DNA from: an uncultured Prevotellaceae bacterium
GTDB taxonomy: Bacteria; Bacteroidota; Bacteroidia; Bacteroidales; Bacteroidaceae
DNA length: 64,000 nt
Reading direction: 5' to 3'
NCBI GenBank assembly: GCA_902774815.1
Contig: CACYJV010000010.1
Span: 44,511 to 108,510 of the forward strand
The notes under the pieces were generated by a model. The model did no database searches and was not told where the DNA came from. It saw nothing but the letters and a program-made list of their open reading frames with translations. The position numbers and the translations under genes are program-made. Below are positions 28,241 to 37,420 of this stretch, piece by piece. The first letter of the stretch is position 1. Each line of letters begins with the position of its first letter.

Positions 28241-29815
28241 CTATTTCGTCTCAATCTCCTCCTTCATGTCAATGAACTGCTTGTTGGAGTCGTAGAATTC
28301 ATACTGCAAAAAGGCTAGTTTCTGCGAAGAGACGATGTGCACTCCCATGCCATACTTCATCTGCCAACGACGTTTCAACGAGAAGAAGCCCTGGTTGATG
28401 AAGGCAGCCACATAAGGATGAACGTGCAAATAGAACCTCTTGACGCCAATCTTGTTGACGAGGTTTTCAATCTTGCTCTCTAATTGATCTGTGAAAAGGA
28501 TGCTTGACTTGATGGTTCCTTTTCCAAAACACGTGGGACAGGTCTCTTCCACGCTGACGTCCATGGCCGGACGAACACGCTGGCGTGTGATTTGCATCAG
28601 TCCGAACTTCGACAACGGAAGAATGTTGTGCCGTGCGCGGTCCTGTTGCATGTTTTTGCACATACGCTCGTAAAGCATCTGGCGGTCCTCGGCAAGGTTC
28701 ATATCGATGAAGTCAACGACAATGATACCTCCCATATCGCGCAGCCGGAGCTGACGTGCCAGTTCGTCGGCAGCTCCAAGGTTAACGTCGAGCGCATTGG
28801 CCTCCTGTCCTTCGGCCGAACGTGTGCGATTGCCACTGTTTACATCCACCACGTGCAGTGCCTCGGTATGCTCAATGATGAGGTAGGCACCATGTTTGTA
28901 GTTTACAATCTTACCGAAACTCGACTTGATTTGTTTCGTGATGTTGAAGTTGTCAAAGATAGGCACCTTGCCAGTGTAGCGTTTCACGATGTTAGCTTTC
29001 TCCGGAGCTATGAGAGTGATATAGTTTTTCACTTCATTGAACACCTCGTCGTCGTTGACGTGGATGCTCTCATAGGTCGGATTAAACAAATCGCGCAACA
29101 GGGCAACGGCTCTTCCGGTCTCTTCATACACCAGTTGTGGACGCTGTTGGGTCTTCTGCACCTTCTGAATGGTGTCTTCCCATCGTTTGTTGAGCACTTT
29201 GAGCTCAGCGTCGAGTTCGGCAACTCTTTTTCCTTCTGCCACCGTGCGTACAATAACGCCGCAGTTGCGTGGCTTAATGCTGTGGATGAGTTGTTTCAGG
29301 CGGGCACGTTCTTCGCCGCTTTTGATTTTCGACGACACAGAAACCTTATCGTTGAATGGAATGAGCACCAGATAACGTCCAGCGAAAGATATTTCGCCCG
29401 TCAGGCGAGGACCCTTTGTCGAGATGGGTTCTTTCACTATTTGCACCAGAACCTCCTGCCCCAGCTTCAGCGTGTTCTGCACGCTGCCGTCTTTCTTCAG
29501 GTCGGGCTGCCTGGATGCTTTGCTAAATGGATAAAGTTTCTTGCGATCGCTCTGTACCTGTTTGAGGTACTTCTCGTAAGAGCTGAATTGATTTCCCAAG
29601 TCAAGGTAGTGCAGAAAGGCGTCGCGTTCATAGCCGACATCCACAAAGCAGGCGTTGAGTCCTGGCATGAGCTTTTTCACCTTAGCCATGTAGATGTTAC
29701 CAACAGAGAAGGATGCCGAGCGGGGCTCGTTTTGGTACTCTACGAGTTTCTGATCCTCCAGTAGGGCAATCGAAATCTGTTTCTGTTGGACGTCAATTAC
29801 AACTTCGCTGGTCAT
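28241..29815 (-). CDS. rng: Ribonuclease G/E family endoribonuclease
   Basis: Single-strand endoribonuclease of 524 residues for 16S rRNA 5'-end maturation and mRNA decay. An S1-like domain lies at about residues 35-140 (VGNIYMAKVKKLMPGLNACFVDVG). The catalytic metal-binding Asp residues are in ALHVVDVNSGN and IIVVDFIDM; the zinc link is CPTCFGKG. The length is RNase G-like with no RNase E C-terminal scaffold. The ORF for the small basic protein lies 78 bases upstream in the same direction. Confidence 0.95.
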   Translation of the reverse strand: MTSEVVIDVQQKQISIALLEDQKLVEYQNEPRSASFSVGNIYMAKVKKLMPGLNACFVDVGYERDAFLHYLDLGNQFSSYEKYLKQVQSDRKKLYPFSKASRQPDLKKDGSVQNTLKLGQEVLVQIVKEPISTKGPRLTGEISFAGRYLVLIPFNDKVSVSSKIKSGEERARLKQLIHSIKPRNCGVIVRTVAEGKRVAELDAELKVLNKRWEDTIQKVQKTQQRPQLVYEETGRAVALLRDLFNPTYESIHVNDDEVFNEVKNYITLIAPEKANIVKRYTGKVPIFDNFNITKQIKSSFGKIVNYKHGAYLIIEHTEALHVVDVNSGNRTRSAEGQEANALDVNLGAADELARQLRLRDMGGIIVVDFIDMNLAEDRQMLYERMCKNMQQDRARHNILPLSKFGLMQITRQRVRPAMDVSVEETCPTCFGKGTIKSSILFTDQLESKIENLVNKIGVKRFYLHVHPYVAAFINQGFFSLKRRWQMKYGMGVHIVSSQKLAFLQYEFYDSNKQFIDMKEEIETK

Positions 29816-29849
29816 TTCTTTTACTTCCTTGTTTTTGAGGTTTTAATAC

Positions 29850-29880
29850 AAAGGCGTTGGGACCGTGGCCCAACGCCTCT
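29850..29880 (-). terminator. Hairpin between the small basic protein gene and rng
   Basis: AGGCGTTGGG (29852-29861) pairs with CCCAACGCCT (29869-29878), loop of 7. On the minus strand it is followed only by TTTGTATTTTT-like weakly T-rich sequence, so termination may be partial and allow readthrough into rng. Confidence 0.55.
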
Positions 29881-29893
29881 GACAGACATTCAC

Positions 29894-29983
29894 TTACTTG
29901 CTCTTATGTCTGTTCTTTCTAAGTCTTTTTTTACGCTTATGCGTAGCCATCTTGTGGCCCTTTTTCTTTTTACCGTTTGGCAT
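29894..29983 (-). CDS. 29-residue basic protein, AURKAIP1/COX24 (mS38/bS22-like) family
   Basis: The frame from ATG at 29983 to TAA at 29894 encodes MPNGKKKKGHKMATHKRKKR followed by LRKNRHKSK; 18 of 29 residues are Lys, Arg or His. This composition and the KMATHKRKKRLRKNRHK core match the tiny AURKAIP1/COX24-domain proteins found next to HU or RNase G genes in Bacteroidetes, related to mitochondrial ribosomal protein mS38 and actinobacterial bS22. It is therefore probably a small-subunit ribosomal protein; this is family knowledge and not proven here. It sits between HU (91 bases upstream) and rng, all on the minus strand. Confidence 0.75.
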   Translation of the reverse strand: MPNGKKKKGHKMATHKRKKRLRKNRHKSK

Positions 29984-30074
29984 AATTGTTTAATTGTTTA
30001 AATGTGACTTGTATTTGTTGATTTTTGAGTATTCACTATCATAGGCTCACCCTCACTCAGGAGAGCCTAAAGAG

Positions 30075-30353
30075 TTAGCCCTTCATCTGCTCGACGAAAC
30101 TCTTGGCGGGCTTGAAGCTTGGAAGATCGTGAGCCTCGACGGTGATAGTAGTGTTCTTCTGAATGTTGCGAGCTGTTTTAGCGGCACGATGCTTAATATT
30201 GAAACTGCCGAATCCACGCAGATAGACATTCTCCCGTTTTTCGAGAAGGCTCGACTTAATAGTCTCCATGAAGCTTTCAACGACTACGCCCACATCTTTC
30301 TTGGGGAGTCCCGTCGTCATAGCAATCTGATTGATAATCTCTGCCTTTGTCAT
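30075..30353 (-). CDS. HU/IHF-family DNA-binding protein
   Basis: Protein of 92 residues that bends and compacts DNA as a dimer. The two N-terminal helices (MTKAEIINQIAMTTGLPKKDVGVVVESF) and the arm region GFGSFNIKHRAAKTARN followed by PSFKPAKSF match the HU family at its normal length. Which of the usual several Bacteroidetes HU paralogues this is cannot be said. It has its own promoter at 30406-30413. Confidence 0.93.
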   Translation of the reverse strand: MTKAEIINQIAMTTGLPKKDVGVVVESFMETIKSSLLEKRENVYLRGFGSFNIKHRAAKTARNIQKNTTITVEAHDLPSFKPAKSFVEQMKG

Positions 30354-30405
30354 TTTTTTTGATTCTTAAATGTTTAATAATTCTCTCTTGTTCGTTTTTG
30401 GGATG

Positions 30406-30413
30406 CAAAGATA
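30406..30413 (-). promoter_or_regulatory. -7 element of the HU gene promoter
   Basis: TATCTTTG on the minus strand (30413-30406), 52 bases before the start codon; -33 element unclear. Confidence 0.55.
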
Positions 30414-30503
30414 CGAGTTTTTCGTGTGATTTGAAAATTTATTAGTATTTTTTTGCTTATTTTTTTGCAGAAGTGTCTTATTTTCAGTCTTTTATCCATA
30501 AAG

Positions 30504-30537
30504 AAAGGGAGCGAAACCTACATTTCGCCCCCTTTTT
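30504..30537. terminator. Terminator hairpin after the DUF4332 gene
   Basis: AAAGGGAGCGAAA (30504-30516) pairs with TTTCGCCCCCTTT (30523-30535) with one mismatch; flanked by A- and T-rich sequence on both sides. Confidence 0.65.
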
Positions 30538-30556
30538 ACTGGTTGAAGGTTGTGAT

Positions 30557-30964
30557 TTAGTATTCCATTTTCGGCTCCAAATCCTTGGCCTGAGCAACCA
30601 TCCGCTCAACTTCCGAGAGGCTGGGAACACGACCTACGAGGTGCTTCTGCTCATTGACCTCCTCAAGTTTGGGCTGCAGATTGGCAGGTACACGATTGCG
30701 GAACTCCTTCACGGTGTCTACGCCGGCGGCTTCGAGCAACTCCGAGAACTGGGGGCCTACGCCTTTGATGCGCATCAGGTCTGCATGGTTGCACCAAGTC
30801 AGGATGAGCTTGCCGCTGATGCCAGTCTCTTCTTCCAAAGCCTTGCGGCCTGCAGGCTTACAGCCTTTCTCGAGCAGCTGTTCTACGGTATTGATACCGA
30901 CTTCCTTTAGTTTCAGTCCATACACTTCGCCGATTCCCTCGACGTCAATAATTTTGTAAGCCAT
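30557..30964 (-). CDS. DUF4332 helix-hairpin-helix protein
   Basis: Protein of 135 residues with two helix-hairpin-helix-like units: VEGIGEVYGLKLKEVGI (about 9-25) and IKGVGPQFSELLEAAGV (about 66-82), the pattern of the DUF4332 family. Such units bind nucleic acid backbones, but no function has been assigned to the family. No signal peptide or membrane segment. It has its own promoter at 31018 and is divergent from dinB. Confidence 0.85.
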   Translation of the reverse strand: MAYKIIDVEGIGEVYGLKLKEVGINTVEQLLEKGCKPAGRKALEEETGISGKLILTWCNHADLMRIKGVGPQFSELLEAAGVDTVKEFRNRVPANLQPKLEEVNEQKHLVGRVPSLSEVERMVAQAKDLEPKMEY

Positions 30965-31017
30965 AGGTTTTGATGTTTAAGTGAATAATAAAATTGTCTT
31001 TGTTAGTTTTGATTGGG

Positions 31018-31049
31018 CAAATATAGATAAAAAATTCCAACGGCGCAAG
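31018..31049 (-). promoter_or_regulatory. Promoter of the DUF4332 gene
   Basis: Minus-strand TATATTTG (31025-31018) with CTTG (31049-31046) 20 bases upstream. It shares the 120-base divergent region with dinB. Confidence 0.65.
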
Positions 31050-31068
31050 TTTTTTCACACGTTTTTGT

Positions 31069-31076
31069 TATCTTTG
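31069..31076 (+). promoter_or_regulatory. -7 element of dinB, almost touching the start codon
   Basis: TATCTTTG ends at 31076 and the ATG begins at 31087. With transcription normally starting a few bases after this element, the leader would be only about 4-7 bases. No good -33 TTG is visible. Confidence 0.55.
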
Positions 31077-31086
31077 CACGAAATTC

Positions 31087-32172
31087 ATGCGAAAGATAAT
31101 CCACATCGATATGGACGCCTTCTTTGCTTCGGTTGAGCAGAGAGACGACCCTTCTCTTCGAGGTCTGCCCATTGCCGTAGGCTTCGATGGCGATCGCGGT
31201 GTAGTATCGACGGCCAGTTACGAAGCCCGTCCTTATGGTGTCCATTCGGCACAGTCCATCGTTGTAGCCAAAAGGCTCTGCCCTAACCTCATCATAGTGC
31301 CTCCTCATTTTGCCAAATACAAGGAAGTGTCGGCCCAAGTGCATGAGGTTTTCCACGAATACACCGACCTGGTGGAGCCACTGTCGCTCGACGAGGCCTT
31401 TCTCGATGTCAGCCAGAACAAGTTTGGCATGGAATATGCTCAGGACATAGCCGCAGAGATTAAGCAAAAGATTCATCAGCGTACACAACTCACGGCTTCG
31501 GCAGGCGTCAGCTACAACAAGTTTCTGGCAAAGATAGCCAGCGACTATCGAAAGCCCGACGGTCTGTTCGTGATTCATCCCGACCGCGCGTTGGAATTCA
31601 TCGGGAAACTACCCATTGAGCGTTTCTGGGGCGTCGGGCCAAAGACAGCTGAGCGCATGCACCGCATGGGAATCTTCACTGGAGCACAACTTCGGCAGGC
31701 ATCACTTCAGCACTTGACCGATGTATTTGGCAAAGCCGGGCCTGTCTATTACGAATTCGCTCGTGGCATTGACAATCGCGAAGTCATAGTTGAACGCGAA
31801 CGTAAGTCAGTGGGCTGCGAACAGACATTTCTGCAGGACATTGGCAAGCGATCTGCCCTGCTCATTGAACTATACCACACGGTTCTCGAACTGGAGACAC
31901 GCATTGCCCGCTCGCAGTTCGAGGGTCGCACCCTTACGTTAAAGGTTAAGTATTACGACTTCACGCAGATAACTCGTAGTATCACCAGCAACACAACCCT
32001 CACGACGAAAGACCAGTTGCTGCCACTGGCCAAGAAACTCTTGGCTGAGGTTGAGGTATCGACCGAGCGTCCCGTCCGCCTGCTGGGCCTGTCGGTTTCG
32101 CGTACTTCAGCCTCATCGCCATTGACTGACGATGCCGTTTGGGAAGAAGGATGGCTCGACTTTGCCCCGTGA
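31087..32172 (+). CDS. dinB: DNA polymerase IV (Y-family translesion polymerase)
   Basis: Error-prone translesion polymerase of 361 residues. The catalytic palm motifs are IHIDMDAFFASVEQ (Asp 8) and LSLDEAFLDVS (Asp 102, Glu 103). Fingers segment VVSTASYEARPYGV, thumb with helix-hairpin-helix (IERFWGVGPKTAERMHRMGI), and the little-finger domain from about 240 are all present. It ends EEGWLDFAP with no evident beta-clamp box beyond that. The start is fixed by the conserved N-terminus, which makes the leader extremely short (see the promoter entry). Confidence 0.96.
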   Translation: MRKIIHIDMDAFFASVEQRDDPSLRGLPIAVGFDGDRGVVSTASYEARPYGVHSAQSIVVAKRLCPNLIIVPPHFAKYKEVSAQVHEVFHEYTDLVEPLSLDEAFLDVSQNKFGMEYAQDIAAEIKQKIHQRTQLTASAGVSYNKFLAKIASDYRKPDGLFVIHPDRALEFIGKLPIERFWGVGPKTAERMHRMGIFTGAQLRQASLQHLTDVFGKAGPVYYEFARGIDNREVIVERERKSVGCEQTFLQDIGKRSALLIELYHTVLELETRIARSQFEGRTLTLKVKYYDFTQITRSITSNTTLTTKDQLLPLAKKLLAEVEVSTERPVRLLGLSVSRTSASSPLTDDAVWEEGWLDFAP

Positions 32173-32337
32173 AAGCCAAGGTTCAGCATGGGTCCATACT
32201 TGTTCTAAGTTCACGATCCCATTCGTTTAGGCATCCTTCCTCATAGCTGCTAATGGCATAAAACGCTCGGAAAAAAACAAGATGATGGACATTTATGTTA
32301 CATTTCAGGCTGTTTTGCGTTAATTCTCCATAATCCG

Positions 32338-32369
32338 TTGTTCTTTACAACTTTTTTTTCGTATCTTTG
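32338..32369 (+). promoter_or_regulatory. Promoter of the secreted BNR/LamG protein
   Basis: TTG at 32338-32340 and TATCTTTG at 32362-32369, 21-base spacer, 36 bases before the start. Confidence 0.7.
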
Positions 32370-32405
32370 TAGGCAAATCTGAAATCAAAAGCTACAAACA
32401 ATCAT

Positions 32406-35246
32406 ATGAAAAGATTCATCTCGTTTATTAGTATCGCATGGTTCTTGGCCACGACCATGTGTGCACAAAGTGCAGAAAACTATTCCGGTACCGTCATCAG
32501 CGACGAAGGCGCATGGTGTTGGTTTGCCGACTCTCGGGCTATATATTATAAAGGTGTTGCCTACGTGGGCTATATCGACGTACATGGAAACGTGAAGGCA
32601 GCACAGATGATGGTTGGTGCCGACGGAGTAACCAAGAAAGAAGAGGTTCTCGTGCGTAGCTACTTCCAACCCGACGACCACAACAATCCAACCTTCCTCG
32701 TGCTTCCCGACGAGCGCATCATGATCTTCTACACCCGCCATACCGACGAGGCCAAGATATGGTATCGCATCTCGCGCAAGCCTCTGGACATCACGCAGTT
32801 GGGCGACGAGAAATACCTGACCACGGCCAACAACACTACCTACCCATCGCCTTTCATTCTCAGCGACGATCCTGACCACATCTACCTCTGCTGGAGAGGC
32901 ATCAACTGGCATCCCACCATTGCCCGGTTAACCATGCCCGACAGTAATGACGATTGCCGTTTCGACTTCGGACCCAAGCAGATTGTGCAGTCAACGGGTG
33001 CAAGGCCTTACGCCAAGTACCACAGCAACGGCAAGGACAAGATCTACCTCTGCTACACCACGGGACATCCTGACAACGAACAACCCAACTGGCTGTACTT
33101 CAACGTCATCGACATCAACAAAGGCAATGGTCCTATCCTGCGCGACATCAACGGTAAACAACTGAGCATCATCAACAACGGGACGTTTGCCGTGAACAAG
33201 ACTACTACTTATGCCAACAACTATCCGTTGACCGTCGTCGACAAGACCGACAACATCCGCAACTGGGTGTGGCAGATTTCGCTCGACAAGGACGAAAACC
33301 CCGTCATCGCATTTACACACATTGACGACGCAAAGACCACCCACGTCTATTGGTATGGCCGATGGACTGGTTCAGAGTGGCAGCGCACATGGGTGCAATA
33401 TGCCGGACATGCCTTCCACCAGAACTGGAACTCCACCGAACGCTGCTATTCGGGCGGCATGGCTATCGACCCTGAGAACACTGGCGACCTCTACCTTTCC
33501 ATCCCTACCAAGAACGGTGCCTATAACAAGGACGGTGTCTACGAGATTTGGAAATATAGCATCAGCAGCGACGGAAAAGTGACTGGTTCTGAGCAGGTTA
33601 CCCACAATTCCGTAAAGAACAACATGCGCCCGTTCGTCATGCCTGGAGCTGAGGGAGCCAAGCTGCGCCTGCTTTGGATGAACGGCGACTACTATTACTG
33701 GATGGTCAACAAGAACTATCCCAGCGGCTATCCCACCGATGTGCGAATGCACTGCCCCTACGACGAGGCTTCAATGACGTTGCCCACCCTGGCCCCCGTC
33801 TATCGCGACGTTCCCAATGCTGCCATTACTAACGATAGTCCCGTCAATATCGATCCCTTAGGCGAAGGCAAGAGCAGTGCATCGTTCGCCATTTTCCTCA
33901 ACTGGGCACTTGATGCCGACAACTATGGTGGACCGATGCTTACGATGGGCGACCTCGAATACGGCGTGAACAAGCAGACTTTGAAACCCTATGTGAAGAT
34001 AGGCGACCAGACATTCAGCAGCCAGAACATGCTCTGCACGTCGGATGCCTGGAAGACAGGCGCAACTGGAACCGACGGCAAGTCGTATATGACGAAGATG
34101 GGGCTGTTCAACACTGCCATTAGCTATGATGCATCAACGAAATTGCTCACCGTCTATCGCAACGGACTCATCGACCAGCGTTTTGAAACCGATGGTCTCA
34201 AACTCTCACCGTTCACAGTGGGCGGATTCACGGGGAGCCTTGTCAGTGTAACAGTCTATGATGACGCTGCAGGCATCAGCTTCCTCGAACAGCAACTGGC
34301 TGAGGCACAGCTCGATGCCATCAAAGTACCTGCTGACGTTTATACCGACATCGTACTGCCATCCGCCACTGCCGATGGAAAGTCTATCACTTGGACCAGC
34401 AGTCAGACATCTATTATCACGGCAAAAGGCATCGTTAAGTTGCCGCAACAGCCTACATCCGTCACGTTGACGGCAAAGACACAAGCCGGCCAACGTAGCT
34501 TTACGGCAACGGTTCATCCACGCGACATCAGCAACAACCTGCGGTATCAGCATGACGAAGTCATCGACCTGACACGCAACACAGAGACCGGCTTCAGTAC
34601 CAACCAAAGCCTGACGGCTCCGGCAGGATTGCTTAGCGGACTGCGCTCCTACACGTTTCTGCTTACAGCCAATGCCAAGCGGTTGACCAAGCAGCCACGC
34701 TTCTACGACTTTGGTTGCAGTTCGGGCAACAGCGTGTTTCTTCGCGCCAACCAACTCTCAGCAGGCATCAAGTTGAACGGCGGCACTACGACGATGGTGA
34801 ATGGCAAGACCTCCCTGCAAGTTAATCGCGACTACAAGCTGGCCGTGACTTTCGACGCGGCCACAAAGAAAACCAGCATCTACATCGACGGCGTATTGGA
34901 TGCCTCAGGTACCGCCAATCAAGCTGAGCCTTATCAATTAGTCGAGGCTGCTACTGACAGCCGTAACTACATTGGCCGAACGCAATGGTGGGACAGCAGC
35001 TACGGCGGCGACAATGCTGATTTCGCTGGAACTATAGGTGGTTTCCGCCTTTACGACATCGCCCTCACTCGCGAGGAGATTGGCCAAGTGCAGAACGAGA
35101 TTGACGGCATCCAGCTAGTTGACAGCGACAGAAGGCAGACCGCCGATGATTCCATCTACGACCTGCAAGGCCGCCGATTGGGCAACGATATGGGTATGTT
35201 GCAGCACGGCATCTTCATCAGTCGTGGACAGAAGTTTGTGAAATGA
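32406..35246 (+). CDS. Secreted multi-domain protein: BNR propeller, Ig-like, LamG-like, type IX tail
   Basis: Protein of 946 residues. Signal peptide at residues 1-20. Residues about 25-450 form a BNR_4-type beta-propeller (AWCWFADSRAIYYKGVAYVGY start, several D-x-P-x-I strands). Residues about 640-720 look like a bacterial Ig-like domain (ITWTSSQTSIITAKGIVKL). Residues about 740-900 look like a LamG/concanavalin-type lectin domain ending in IGGFRLYDIALTREEIGQV. The C-terminus SIYDLQGRRLGNDMG...HGIFISRGQK is a type IX sorting tail. BNR_4 proteins are often polysaccharide lyases or glycosidases, so a surface polysaccharide-degrading or -binding role is likely, but the activity cannot be named. 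Confidence 0.82.
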   Translation: MKRFISFISIAWFLATTMCAQSAENYSGTVISDEGAWCWFADSRAIYYKGVAYVGYIDVHGNVKAAQMMVGADGVTKKEEVLVRSYFQPDDHNNPTFLVLPDERIMIFYTRHTDEAKIWYRISRKPLDITQLGDEKYLTTANNTTYPSPFILSDDPDHIYLCWRGINWHPTIARLTMPDSNDDCRFDFGPKQIVQSTGARPYAKYHSNGKDKIYLCYTTGHPDNEQPNWLYFNVIDINKGNGPILRDINGKQLSIINNGTFAVNKTTTYANNYPLTVVDKTDNIRNWVWQISLDKDENPVIAFTHIDDAKTTHVYWYGRWTGSEWQRTWVQYAGHAFHQNWNSTERCYSGGMAIDPENTGDLYLSIPTKNGAYNKDGVYEIWKYSISSDGKVTGSEQVTHNSVKNNMRPFVMPGAEGAKLRLLWMNGDYYYWMVNKNYPSGYPTDVRMHCPYDEASMTLPTLAPVYRDVPNAAITNDSPVNIDPLGEGKSSASFAIFLNWALDADNYGGPMLTMGDLEYGVNKQTLKPYVKIGDQTFSSQNMLCTSDAWKTGATGTDGKSYMTKMGLFNTAISYDASTKLLTVYRNGLIDQRFETDGLKLSPFTVGGFTGSLVSVTVYDDAAGISFLEQQLAEAQLDAIKVPADVYTDIVLPSATADGKSITWTSSQTSIITAKGIVKLPQQPTSVTLTAKTQAGQRSFTATVHPRDISNNLRYQHDEVIDLTRNTETGFSTNQSLTAPAGLLSGLRSYTFLLTANAKRLTKQPRFYDFGCSSGNSVFLRANQLSAGIKLNGGTTTMVNGKTSLQVNRDYKLAVTFDAATKKTSIYIDGVLDASGTANQAEPYQLVEAATDSRNYIGRTQWWDSSYGGDNADFAGTIGGFRLYDIALTREEIGQVQNEIDGIQLVDSDRRQTADDSIYDLQGRRLGNDMGMLQHGIFISRGQKFVK

Positions 35247-35268
35247 CAACCTAAACCAACCAAAACAT

Positions 35269-35889
35269 ATGAAACAGCTATTCCTCATTGTCATGGCCTC
35301 CCTCATGAGCATGAGTGCCATGGCACAGAACACCATCCAACTGCCTGCGCCAAAGTACGACAAGAAGGCCAGTAACGCCAAACTCGTTGACGTGCTGCAG
35401 CAACGCGAGTCCGTCAGAGAATATGCGGCAACACCGCTCACCGATCAAGAACTCGCCAATGTGCTGTGGGCAGCCTGCGGCATCAACCGTCCTGAGTCGA
35501 AACGTCTCACGGCTCCATCAGCCATCAATGCACAGGATATCACCGTCTACGTTTGTCGTGCCGATGGTACATGGCGCTTCGATGCACAGACGAATACGCT
35601 TACCAAGGCAAGCAATCTCGACCTGCGACAGGCTGTTGCCGGGCGTCAGGAGTTTGCCGCCAAGGCTCCAGTCTGCCTTTTGTTGGTCAGCGACATCAAG
35701 AAAGTGCACGGCCAAAGAGAGTTTGGTGCCATGGATGCTGCATATGTGTCGGAGAATATCTACCTCGTTTGCACAGCTATGGGACTGAAAACCGTGGCTC
35801 GTGCCATGATGGAACGCGATGCCCTCATTCGTGAACTGCATCTGAGTGATACCGAGATACCCATGCTCAACCATCCCATCGGAAAGTAG
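35269..35889 (+). CDS. Exported nitroreductase-family protein
   Basis: Flavoprotein-like protein of 206 residues with a signal peptide (cleavage after AMA-QN, residue 20), unusual for a nitroreductase. Family features: LQQRESVREYAATPLTDQELANVLWAACGINRP near the start (FMN phosphate contacts), APVCLLLVSDI, and GAMDAAYVSENIYLVCTAMGLKTV. It belongs with the SagB/ThcOx-like group rather than with NfsA/NfsB. Located 22 bases after the BNR/LamG gene. The substrate is unknown; periplasmic location is inferred from the signal peptide. Confidence 0.85.
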   Translation: MKQLFLIVMASLMSMSAMAQNTIQLPAPKYDKKASNAKLVDVLQQRESVREYAATPLTDQELANVLWAACGINRPESKRLTAPSAINAQDITVYVCRADGTWRFDAQTNTLTKASNLDLRQAVAGRQEFAAKAPVCLLLVSDIKKVHGQREFGAMDAAYVSENIYLVCTAMGLKTVARAMMERDALIRELHLSDTEIPMLNHPIGK

Positions 35890-35928
35890 AACAATGGGAA
35901 GTTTATTGCCAACTAATAATCAAAGAAT

Positions 35929-37386
35929 ATGAAACAGACAAAGATAGTATGCTCCATCAGCGACTTCCGCTGTGACGTGGAGTTTCTGCGCAAACTGTTC
36001 TTCGCCGGCATGAATGTCGTTCGAATGAACACCGCCCATGCCACCATCGAAGGAATGACGCAGGTCATCAACAATGTGCGTACGGTATCGCCACACATCG
36101 GAATCCTCATCGATACGAAGGGACCTGAGGTGCGTTCAACAACCGTAAAGGAGCCCATCCAGTACAAGACCGGCGACGTTGTGAAGGTGTTCGGACGTCC
36201 CGAAATGGAGACTACCCACGACATAGTCAACGTCAGTTACAAAGATTTCTGCAGCGACGTGCACGAAGGCGACCACATTCTCTTTGACGACGGTGCCCTG
36301 GATATGCTCGTTATGGAGAACACAGGCCCCATGATCGTGGCACAAGTGCAGAACGACGGTGTGCTGGGAGCCCGCAAGAGCGTCAACGTGCCAGGCGTCC
36401 ATATCGACCTTCCGGCCATTACCGAGAAGGACCGCCGCAACATTCTCTTCGCCATCGAACAGGACATCGACTTCATTGCCCACTCCTTCGTGCGCTCTGC
36501 TGCCGACGTGAAGGCCGTACAGGACATCCTTGACGAGCACCACAGCGACATCAAGATCATCTCGAAGATTGAGAATCAGGAAGGTGTCGACAACATCGAC
36601 GAGATCATCGAAGCCAGTTACGGCATCATGATTGCCCGAGGCGACCTCGGCATTGAGATTCCTTTGGAGCGCATACCAGGTATCCAGCGCGAAATCATCA
36701 GCAAGTGCGTCCACGCTCGCAAGCCTGTCATCGTGGCAACGCAGATGCTCCACTCCATGATTACGCAGCCACGCCCAACGCGTGCCGAGGTTACCGACAT
36801 CGCCAACGCCATCTATATGCGTACCGATGCGCTGATGCTTTCGGGTGAAACCGCAACGGGAAAATACCCCATCGAGGCTGTTGAGACCATGGCTACCATC
36901 GCCGAACAAGCCGAAAAGGACCGCCAGCGACTGAGTCACTTCGACTTGCCGCTCTCAGAAGATTGCTCGCAGAAGGAGTTCCTGGCTCATGCAGCCATTG
37001 ATTCCACACGCCGACTGGGCGTGGCAGGCATCATTGCCGACTCCATGACGGGCGAGGTGGTACGCTATCTGGCCTCTTTCCGCGGACCGAAGCCTATCCT
37101 TGCCATTTGCTATCGCGACAAAACGCAGCGACTGCTGAACCTCTCCTACGGCGTCATCCCTATCTATCAGCACGACCAACGCTCACCGGAGTATATCTTC
37201 CTGGCCGCATTGCGTATGCTCAAGCAGAAGGGTTACGTCGAACTTGACGACAAGATTGCCTACCTGAGCGGTAACCTCGGACTGGCAGCTGGTACGACTT
37301 TCCTCGAGATCAACCCCATTCGTCGCGTGTTTGAGAACGTGGATTTCTTCCACCTCCCACAGTATTCCGACCACAGAATCGAATAA
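35929..37386 (+). CDS. pyk: Pyruvate kinase
   Basis: Glycolytic enzyme of 485 residues converting phosphoenolpyruvate and ADP to pyruvate and ATP. Motifs: GMNVVRMNTAHAT (usually MNFSHG), LIDTKGPEVR, SKIENQEGVDNIDEII with the catalytic Lys, GIMIARGDLGIEIPLE, and LSGETATGKYPIEAVETM. The C-terminal regulatory domain is complete. The Asn-Thr-Ala substitution in the first motif is seen as a mild variant and does not suggest loss of activity. An inverted repeat follows at 37421. Confidence 0.96.
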   Translation: MKQTKIVCSISDFRCDVEFLRKLFFAGMNVVRMNTAHATIEGMTQVINNVRTVSPHIGILIDTKGPEVRSTTVKEPIQYKTGDVVKVFGRPEMETTHDIVNVSYKDFCSDVHEGDHILFDDGALDMLVMENTGPMIVAQVQNDGVLGARKSVNVPGVHIDLPAITEKDRRNILFAIEQDIDFIAHSFVRSAADVKAVQDILDEHHSDIKIISKIENQEGVDNIDEIIEASYGIMIARGDLGIEIPLERIPGIQREIISKCVHARKPVIVATQMLHSMITQPRPTRAEVTDIANAIYMRTDALMLSGETATGKYPIEAVETMATIAEQAEKDRQRLSHFDLPLSEDCSQKEFLAHAAIDSTRRLGVAGIIADSMTGEVVRYLASFRGPKPILAICYRDKTQRLLNLSYGVIPIYQHDQRSPEYIFLAALRMLKQKGYVELDDKIAYLSGNLGLAAGTTFLEINPIRRVFENVDFFHLPQYSDHRIE

Positions 37387-37420
37387 TCTCCACGCTAAAC
37401 GCCACCTTTTAATGGCTCAA

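Noticed and set aside
28592-29764. Plus-strand open frame of 390 codons
   Set aside because: Antisense to the RNase G gene, which has full catalytic motifs.
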